From assembly GCF_042453785.1 (NCBI RefSeq), contig NC_091676.1, positions 1,123,501 to 1,187,500 of the forward strand: a stretch of DNA of 64,000 nucleotides. Reading direction: 5' to 3'. A model generated the notes under the pieces. That model worked only from the letters and a program-made list of their open reading frames with translations. It made no database searches and was not told the DNA's origin. Made by a program: the position numbers and the translations under genes. The DNA comes from Malus domestica. Taxonomy: Eukaryota > Streptophyta > Magnoliopsida > Rosales > Rosaceae. The first letter of the stretch is position 1. Each line of letters starts with the position of its first letter. This document shows positions 55,365 to 64,000 of the stretch, in pieces.

Positions 55365-57660
55365 ATGGCAGAAGGGGGCCAAGGAACGTCGCAGGTTTCA
55401 GCTGTTTCCGTGAATCTCAACGGAGATCGTGAAAATAGTGCAAAACCGGTCACGGTTTCGCTGCCTATGAACGGTCGAAATGGAATTTACAGCTACTCCA
55501 GGAACTCCTACCACCAGGTATATATAGTATATACCTATGTATGTAATATGCCAATGTATTTATTTGGTACATAGATGCATATATATCACGGATGCATGAA
55601 ATCCTAGCTATGTCATCCATGAGGGGATGACTTTTTTATTTATTTTTTGTTTGAGGTGAAAGGGTAGCGAATCAGTACATATTTTATCCAAGTGCTGGAT
55701 GGACAAATTGATTGTTCCCAACTATTCCAGATAATTAACTAGTTATTAGAACAAAACAATTTTGTCCTTGGATTCATACACAATCACATTAAAAATTGTA
55801 ATTACGTAATCAAATTAGCTTAATTGAACCAATAATTTTTGCAGAAACTATCCGCTGGACTTGAGAAGGGAAAAATCATCGAGGAAATTGAGCAGAAGCT
55901 TGATATGAAAAAGCTCTCCTCCTCTTCAAACACCATTCATGTTGCGGACTTGGGATGTTCCACCGGACCAAACACTTTCATGATAATTCATGATATACTA
56001 GAAGCCATGTAACGCAAATACAAATCCCAATTATCCCAACCATGTCCCCATGATGATCAAATCCCAGAATTTCAAGTCTTCTTTAACGACCTAGAGTCGA
56101 ATGACTTCAACACCCTCTTCACCACTCTTCCACAAGACATGCAATACTTTGCAGCCGGCGTGCCCGGTTCTTTCCATCTCCGTTTGTTTCCCGACTCGTC
56201 TATTCACTTTGTACATTCTTCATTATGTCTCCACCGGATCTCCAAGTCGCCGGAAGTATTGCAAAACAAGGCCTCTCCGGCCTGGAACAAGGGCAGGATT
56301 CACTACACAAGTGCACCGGATGAAGTAGTTGAGGTTTATGCGTCGCAGTTTGCCGAGGACATGGAGAATTTTCTGAATGCTAGGGCCAAAGAGCTTGTGC
56401 CTAAGGGAATGATGGTATTGATCTTGACTGCAACACCCAAAGGGATGCCTTATTCAGAACTTCCAACGGGTATGTGGTACGATTCTTTATCGTCTGTCCT
56501 CATGGATATGGCGAAAGAGGTATATAACTCATTACTTATTACTAGGGCCGACCCTGAGTATTGAGGGGCCTGGGCAAAACTTAGATGGAGGTCTTTTATT
56601 TTTTTTAATGTTATATTTTATTATTATTATTTTTTTCAATTTTTTCATCTATAAAACTAAAATATTATAAGTTACTACAACAAAAAAAAATTGTTTGATC
56701 AGCTAGGTGTTTTTCCTTACCTTCAAAGGTCCTGAGTTCGATACATAGATAATATTATCTTTTGCATTTAATCTATTTTATATGCATCTGAATACATGTA
56801 ATGAAAATTTGGGGGCCCTCCCGAATCGGGGGTCCTGTACGGTGGCACCTGTTCAACACCCTCAGGGCCGGCTCTGCTTATTACCTCCTATAGTTTCCAT
56901 TGAAAGTTACCAATAATTAATTTTGATATGTGTGTTAAGAACATAATTAATGGAAAAAAATAGTACAATTTCACATAGAGAAGTGATTTATGCACATTTT
57001 TTTTTTTTGCACAAATTAATTGAAAATGAACGAAAATAAAATGACAACGAAACACGTTTACTGTCATTTATTATTTGTTTATTAATTTTTAATGAAATAT
57101 TTATATTTTTTATTGATACAAAATCATATATTTTCCCCTTTTTTTTCTCAAAGAAGAGTGTGTTTTAAAATATATATAAAACAAGTGTTGGACCACAAAC
57201 TTCATCAAATAGCTTTCATATAAGAAAAACATATACTATATAGTTAAAAGAAACATCACTAGAAAACAACAATTGCATAAATTAATTAATGTTGGGAATA
57301 TGATGCATTTCGTTTCCTTCCATATGTAGGAAATAATTGAAGAAAGTAAAGTGGATTCCTTCAACTTGCCATATTATGCAGCCTCTGTAGAGGAGATGGA
57401 GGAGATAGTGGAGAAAAACGGGTGTTTCAGGATCCAAAGAATGGAGTCGTCAAACCAATCAGCATGGATGAAGGGTCCAGTTGACATTCCAGTTTGGGTG
57501 AGGCATATGAGAGCTGCAATGGAGGGAATGACACTTTGGAAGTGGGGTTATGGATGAAATGTTCGGAAGATTGATCAATAAACTTGTAGACATTTCCGAC
57601 CTCATAAACTCAAGATGCGGCGAGAAAACTCAGTTGCTTGCTGTTCTCAAGCGTTTATGA
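55365..57660 (+). pseudogene. SABATH methyltransferase, broken tandem copy 2
   Basis: Exons correspond one to one with copy 1: 55365-55517, 55845-56519 and 57330-57660. Exon 2 has an in-frame TAA at 56010-56012 where copy 1 has CAA. Exon 3 lacks 8 bases of copy 1 near 57529, shifting the frame to a TGA at 57555-57557, while similarity to copy 1 goes on to the old stop at 57660. The pocket Trp is also changed (SLCLHRIS against SLCLHWIS). Splice sites still look good and the promoter is partly kept, so a transcript may exist, but only a fragment of about 106 residues could be made. A hAT-type MITE lies in intron 2. Because similarity is high in exons, the duplication is fairly recent. Confidence 0.88.
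56543..56876. mobile_element. hAT-type MITE in pseudogene intron 2
   Basis: The termini TAGGGCCGACCCTGAG and CTCAGGGCCGGCTCTG are imperfect inverted repeats, flanked by an exact 8-base duplication CTTATTAC (56535-56542 and 56877-56884). Eight-base duplications mark the hAT superfamily. It is absent from copy 1, so it arrived after the gene duplication. Confidence 0.9.
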
Positions 57661-58151
57661 CTCTCACTAAAACTAGAAATTCATGGAACTAGCTTCGTTT
57701 TATTCGAGAAATTAAATTATCCCAGAAGAGTGGTTTGTAGCCTGTATTTCAAATTTTCTTCATGGACATACACACGTAAGGAATAACATTAAAAAGGTAA
57801 TGGTTAGTGCTTGCCATATTCAATGGGGAGCAATAGCACGATTTAAATTTCAATGCATTACCAACGAAAGCACATATCTACCAAATTAGCACATTAAAAC
57901 ATAGTAATAACATATACAAAATAGCTAAGATCAGAATAAGTGAGCTCAGAATAAGGGCAATCGGTTAGCAATTGTGAGCTTTCAAACCAACTTTCAAGTG
58001 TCAGAAACAAGAAACCGATGATCAATCTACTATACAACAAGCTGATGTCCTCAAAAGTTTTACCATCAGCATAAATAATTTAACTTTGATTTCATCTTTG
58101 TTGAGAGGTTACCCCATCATCAAGAAACAAATATCAAATATTTCAACTTTC
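57661..58151. other. Convergent flanks, SABATH pseudogene and RDR1
   Basis: 3' flank of the pseudogene, with similarity to the flank of copy 1 continuing to about 58015 (AAACAAGAAACC), then the RDR1 3' UTR. Confidence 0.55.
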
Positions 58152-61100
58152 TCAACTCAAATGCAACCCACTCCGGAATTGGCGTTCTAGAGATGACATG
58201 TGTAGAGACCTTCTCATACTTGCCTTATCTTTTTTGATGACGACGAGCTTGTCATAAACGCACCACGGAAAGCTGATGAAATGGTCACGATTCAGCCCCT
58301 CATTGTATGTGCCAAAATAATCAGGATGATATGTGACATGGTACCAAGCTGAAGCTTTTGCGTATACATCATCAGCTCCGGAATCTAGACCTGTTCCCTT
58401 CTCATTGAACCATGCCCGAGCTTCCTTCCTCAACGATCTCACAGCCATGTTTATAGAATCTGCATCCCGCCTCTTAGTGAAAGATTTTGACATTCTCATA
58501 ACACTCCCACTAAGTATTTCAGCCTCTGTCTTGATCCCATAATAGTCCATCAGATTTCCCAACTTGTAATCATAATTGCCTTTGTAATAGATAGCATCTT
58601 CAATGTAATCCTCAAAGCCATCAACTTCCATGTCAGGGTCGTATGACTGCTTTGCCACTTGACGAGTGAAGGATCTGATAGAGCTGTCATGAGGCGCAAT
58701 GTCTTTCACCTCTTGAAATAGCGCTCCGATCACATTGCATGATTGATAGGTGGGCTTGTCATGTTTTTCCATGAAATCTGGAAATTCCTTGACATATAGA
58801 TGTGCAGGTATTACAGCTGGTACACCAGTTTTTGGAAAGTCGACGGCAATTGAAAACAGCTTTGCAAGCTCTTTACATGGTTCGCTCATTGCTTTTAAAG
58901 GATCTTTGTCTGCAAAAACAGTGTGGGCATTGGCAATTATGCCCAAGCTATCATTGATCATGTAGTTCACAAAATATTCCTCAACTTCCTGGACAAAGAA
59001 AAAATGAAAACAAGTATAAAGGAGACAAGAACGGGAAAGTGAATTAAATTTGAATCGCTGAAGTGCAAAGACATCAGGAGATGCATGAAGATTCAAGCCA
59101 TTAGTCCAATGTTTTGAAGGATTTGTGGAGGGAGTATCATTTACCAACCAATGTGATGTTGTATAGCCATTAAAAGATTCCAGTATTCATTACCTCCATT
59201 GTGACGTCATGATCCAATTCCATACTTGGTGCTGGGGTATAATCCATAGGTTGGATTTGTCTCCGAGGAATCAATTCTTGGTCCCAACAGACAAAGTAGA
59301 TATCTCCATCGAGATCACTTCCTGAACATTCATTTGGATGAGGCCTACCATTGTAAATAAGTTGTCAATCATTAAGCCATGTTTAAGCATAAGTTTTTCT
59401 ATCGATTATGCAGTGGAAGTAAGGAACTTAAGAAATTATAATAAATAGCATCCACAGAGTAAGTCCAGCAAATTTCGAAACAAATAGCATCTACGAAGTA
59501 AGGAACTTAAGTTGTCAACCAAAGGCTTAACAATATGTGATTTATCTCATGCTGAATGATATCCACAACAGGTTGCATTAGATGACTGAAGTACACAATG
59601 GTTATAAGCATGTTAACTGGAAGATATAACATTAATGAATTTAATCGAAGTATGTGGTCATGATTTCTGCTAATCTTTGCAAACCAATAAAGACATTGGA
59701 TATTTGTGAACTAAATTTAAGAGTCAAGACCTCGTGATTCAATGTTGTAGAAGAACAAAAATATGTTTCTTACCTTGATCCTTTTTGTGGAAAAACTACA
59801 CAATCCACCATATGGTGCAACTCCGGCACATTCACAGCCTTTAAAACACGTACATCACCAGGGTGTAAACAAGGGTTCTTCGCAACAACTACCTTTCCTT
59901 CAATATGGTTTGAGGCACTTCCAGGATGTCTGTTACCAGATAATTGCACAAACACCTCTCCATATTCCAATGTTCCGGTTTCATCTAGACATCCCATCAT
60001 TGCTCGTCCATCTGGAATAAAGATTCTTGTTTTCAGTCGCAAATCTAGCAACTTTGATGCCCGAAATGTTTGCAGCATCATTGAAAGGAATGGTTCAACA
60101 TCAGGTTTATAACCACATGTGAGCAATTCCTTCAGGATGTTAGTAGTCTCTCCTGGAGACATCAAATCCAAAGCGTCCTGTGCTTTTAGTGGGTCAGTCA
60201 ATATAGCATTCAGTTGTTGTACAGCTGCCCTTTGTTTTTTCATGAAAACAAGATCTGGAACCTCAAGGGTAGATAAAAGAGTTATCAACTGGCGGTTCAG
60301 AAAACAAGGCTGATACTTGCTACATGCTAATACATCCAACTTTGTGTTTTCTGATTCATACTTGGACATACTCTTCCTTAATGATAATTTCATTGATGAA
60401 GTTGGATCAATGGCCACCACACCTTTGTAACCACCATATCGAATCTGAAAGGCAGATGGAGTAAACCCCTTATAGCCACATTTTAAGGCCACTTTCTTCG
60501 CAAAATCAGCAGATATTTTCCCAATCCCATCAGAGAAGACATATTTATCATGGACAATGTCGGGAATAACTTCAATTTCATGTTTGGCCACAGTCAAAGT
60601 TTCAGTGGACGAACCAAAAGATTGACCCAATCTAGCAGCGTACTTTGCCACATTTTTTATATGACAAAAATCTCCCATCCACTCTCTTATATCATCAGCT
60701 GTAAGTCCCCACCTTGAAGCAAACATCCACATAGAATTCTCCCGCAATTGGCTCGACGAGAATGCAAGAAATTCATATTTCTTTTCACCAATTACTATGC
60801 CATTTCTGAGAATAGAAAGAATCCTCATGTAGAATTTGGTTTTCCTATCCTGATTTGTAGTGGACTTACGAGGAGACAAATCTGCCGAATAAATTTTTGC
60901 AAGCTCCTCTCCAACAAATGAAACACGAATGAAGTTATCAGTATCCATTGGGTAATTGCGTAGTACACGATTTGAGATATTGACTTCAGGACCACAATAA
61001 TGTATTTGACATGATGTGATCTGGACTCTACGAACATACACCAACCCAGAATCTAAGGATATTACTGGTGATTTTGGAGTTTTCTTCAATCTGCGGTACT

Positions 61101-62448
61101 TCATATACTGCTCCTCAAGCCACATTGAAGGTTCATAACAGCTATCTCTTAAATTGTATAATTTATCTAGAGCATACTCTATGCATGCAAGGTCTCTTTT
61201 GCGTGCATCAACCAACTCAAAAAAATTATCACCAAGTTTTGGCCCAGGAAGCCACCCTTGCTGAACCAGGGAGTTTACCTTAAACAAGATATCATATGGA
61301 ACACCAATACATTCAGGAGGGCAAACCATGGCTCCCAGATCCGAGCAAGAAAAAGGGGGACATAACTCCGTGACAAGGTCCCTTACAATCCCTTTGTACC
61401 CGGGAAAGTTTTCTCCAAAATCTGGAAGTTGGAGACCATAAGGAAGCTCCAAGCATAATACAGAAGACTGCCCAATAGCGCACGATGGAGTGAAATCAGT
61501 TGTTCGGATCCATTGGTCATCAGGGGTTTCCCTGCAATAGTTCTGAAAAGGGTCTTCATATGCTTGTCCTGAAGAGTCTGCTTCTTTCTCGAAAATCCGA
61601 GGCGCTCCCAATAACTAATAATAGGAGGTAAATTCATTAAGAATCTTTGCTTCAAAGACGAGAAGATATAACATTTTTTCCAATTACAGTACTCTGCATG
61701 AGATGTTTCAAATACACGGCAAAAAAGATAAAGGACCAAACATGCTTTGACAACAAACCTCAGTTTCTTTAGACCTTAACATACAAAGATTGCATACATT
61801 GATTAGCAAATTCAACATGTAGATGATACAAAGTTATCCAATCTTAAACATAAAAGGATTAGATGAATGACAAGAAATATTGGAACAAGAAAATCATTTT
61901 GATACCAAAATTAACTGAAAGAAAACAGGTACCTGAAACAGAAGTTTCTTAGCAGTGTGACCACGTGGACTATACAACTCAGTCTGCCAAATGTTCTCAT
62001 AGGAAAGTTCAAGCTTATATTCCACCTCATCATATTTCAGAAGACAAATTAATTTCTGTATTCTAATCCCAAAGTCCACTGAAACATTGTCCGAACACCA
62101 AAAATAAGATAGCTCTTCTTTTCCGGTCTTGCAACCAAAATACAATTCTAGATTTTGCAGACTGTGCAAAGCGGTTCTTGGCTTTGGTACAATATCATGA
62201 TCCATCTTCCGGGACTTCAGATAGCTTCTCTCATACCACAGGTTTCCAGTGTCGGCCAAGGAATTAATAAACTCAGCATCATTGGCGGTTTCAAACTGAA
62301 TAATAGCATAATATCTCCTTGAATTGTTGGCTGGTCTGTATCTCATAGCATAAACAGATCCTTTTCCAGTTTTTCTCTCCAGCCATTCAAAAACAGCTTC
62401 TGCAGATGCACCAGAAGGGAATCCAAACAACTGTATCGTCTTACCCAT
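58152..62448 (-). CDS. RDR1: RNA-dependent RNA polymerase 1
   Basis: Four coding exons on the minus strand: 62448-61933, 61614-59774, 59344-59194 and 58988-58152; 1,114 residues, the family's usual length. The N terminus MGKTIQLFGFPSGASAEAVF is an RRM-like module typical of RDR1. The catalytic region has YVFSDGIGKISADFA, FQIRYGGYKGVV, and the metal-binding signature SDLDGDIYFV (Asp796, Asp798, Asp800), the hallmark of RDRalpha enzymes. The C-terminal part DFPKTGVPAVIP and KLGNLMDYYGIKTEAEILSG agrees closely with Arabidopsis RDR1. RDR1 copies viral or aberrant RNA into double strands that DCL proteins cut into siRNAs, and it is induced by salicylate and virus infection. No lesion is seen. A leader intron is likely between about 63297 and 62470. 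Confidence 0.96.
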
Positions 62449-64000
62449 CTTATCATGTGAATTTCTTCACTGCATTTATGCTGCCAAATTATTGCAGGCT
62501 TAGAAATAAACAAGAGTGGAATGCACTAGTAGAGTCATGGAACTTCAGAAACCAATAACCATAAAGTCTTTATGAATCCAAGAACAGCTCAAGAAAAAAA
62601 AAAGAAATATCAAAAGGTATAACGCAACTGAAATTATTGAGCTAAGGTAATTACGGGCAACAAACAAACTAGATAAAAAGTAAACACATGATTTTTGCTT
62701 CAAGTGATAATAAGCCGCCCTTGGGAGCAAGGGATGGCGGGGTAACGGGTTAGGATTATGATACGTCCAGGGTTCAATTCCTAGCCAAAAACAAGAACAA
62801 AATGATAATTTTACCCAACAAAGGTAGAAATTAAAACAACCCCAAAAGAAAAAAAAACAGACCCTTTTGTTATGCACTTCACTTGCAGTTCAGACTTGAG
62901 AGATCAAGAGACATGCTTGATAACCATACACACAAAAAGTAGAGATTTTTCATTGAACTAAAGTAAACACAAATTACCCAACACAAGCAAAGAAGTTACC
63001 GATCCTAAATTTATTAAAAAAAATCGAAATATTGTTCCAGTGATGCAGGAAGAGTGAAGGACACAGATAAAGAAACCTTAGCTGCACAAAAGCTTCATCA
63101 AACAAGAATTACAGCAACAAAAAACCCAACAAATCCAATAATTTGATGCCTCATGACAGAGAAGACAATAATAAAAAAGCAAAAATTGCTGAGAAAATTA
63201 ACTCACATTGTTTCATTGATGCAGGAAACGAACAGAACAAAGAGTGAAACAGAAGAGAGAAGAAAAGCTAGAGAGACCGAACAGGAGAGAAAATTACCTT
63301 AAAGAAAACAGCAACTAGCAAGGATACACACACAGATGCTGTTCGTTGTCAATCCCTAGTCACTCTCGCCCTCCCCGACCACTGCCGGTATCAGCGAAAC
63401 TAAATGTTTTTTTTTTTTTCTTTAAGTGGACAAATCAGTATATTTATTATTTTTCTGGCTAATATCCTTGAAACAAAAATCTAATGATCCAGGCAACTGA
63501 TGTGGTCATGCCTAGCATTGTAGGACTCAATGTAGGTCTTTCTGCTACTTTGGTTTTCAAAAAAAGGAACCCTTCTATTTTCATTCATTTTCCTTCCCTC
63601 TTCTCATACATTATTTTTTATCTTATTATCTTTATAACAAAATCAATATAAGATATTGACGTGACTTAATCATAACTGTTCAAATAGAATGGAAGGGAAA
63701 GGGAGAGAGATTATAAGGGGAGAGAATCCTCCTCGTTTCAAAAGTGGTCTTAGATTGTCATTTAGTACTACAGTTTAGTAGTATTTTTTTTTACTTGTAA
63801 GTAAGAGGTTTTAGATTCAATACTTGTCAAATGCGAGTTTAAATCATAGTATTACTAGTCTATTATAATATTAAACCTACTTTCTCTTTCTTAATATACA
63901 TAATATTATTTGATAAAAAAAATAACTTTAAATTTATAATACTACAGTTTAATAATATTTTCTCATAATAAAAACTGAGTACATAAATTAAATAAAAAGC
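62449..64000. other. RDR1 leader, promoter and window end
   Basis: 62449-63370 is RDR1 5' UTR and probable leader intron, holding a small tRNA-derived element at 62712-62802. 63370-64000 is promoter and AT-rich spacer without recognised genes. Confidence 0.5.
62712..62802 (+). mobile_element. Short tRNA-derived SINE-like element
   Basis: An A-box-like GGATGGCGGGGTAACGGG and B box GGTTCAATTCC are spaced as in a tRNA promoter, but the cloverleaf is not formed. A 7-base repeat TGATAAT flanks it (62705-62711 and 62803-62809). Confidence 0.5.

Noticed and set aside
62712-62802. True tRNA gene
   Set aside because: A and B boxes are present but stems do not pair; flanking direct repeats favour a SINE-like element.

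Overview
The window is nuclear DNA from a flowering plant, very probably a woody eudicot. Genes have many short GT-AG introns, the intergenic DNA is AT-rich and carries MITEs and SINEs, and the gene families are plant-specific (PLATZ, class II TPS, SABATH, RDR1, VIT). A rosaceous species (apple, pear or Prunus type) is my best guess, but that rests on general resemblance and not on a marker I can prove.

Layout. 1-821 (+) is the 3' part of a non-RD lectin-type receptor kinase cut by the window edge. 1692-5229 (+) is a POD1/TAPT1 membrane protein gene with eleven coding exons, one of whose introns looks like a textbook U12-type AT-AC intron. 7111-8641 (+) is a PLATZ zinc-binding factor whose first coding exon is only the ATG. 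9751-11948 (+) encodes an RRM protein of the BPA1 (binding partner of ACD11) family, with a SINE and a possible optional exon in its first intron. 15072-18579 (+) is CCZ1, half of the MON1-CCZ1 Rab7 exchange factor. 19152-19934 (-) is an uncharacterised proline-rich gene interrupted by two adjacent stop codons. 20169-20241 is tRNA-Lys(CUU). 20489-22258 (-) is a UCH37/UCHL5-type deubiquitinase. About 23.77-24.26 kb holds two tandem C/D-box snoRNAs behind a site II/telo-box/TATA promoter.

28051-29536 and 30806-33352 (+) are tandem VIT1-type vacuolar iron transporters. 34042-36056 (-) is heat stress factor HsfA8. 39540-42860 (+) is a class II trehalose-6-phosphate synthase (TPS5/6 type). 44.68-45.83 kb is a relic of a MACPF (CAD1/NSL1-like) gene split by a TIR element. 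49501-53410 (+) is a SABATH carboxyl methyltransferase, followed by a broken tandem copy (55365-57660). 58152-62448 (-) is RDR1, the RNA-dependent RNA polymerase of antiviral silencing.

The genes do not form an operon-like pathway; each appears separately regulated. Two local tandem duplications (VIT, SABATH) and at least five classes of short non-autonomous transposons have shaped the window. I saw no CRISPR array, organelle genome block or complete autonomous transposon. The most rewarding items are the snoRNA pair with its predicted 18S rRNA target, the U12 intron, the double-stop gene, and the degraded methyltransferase duplicate.
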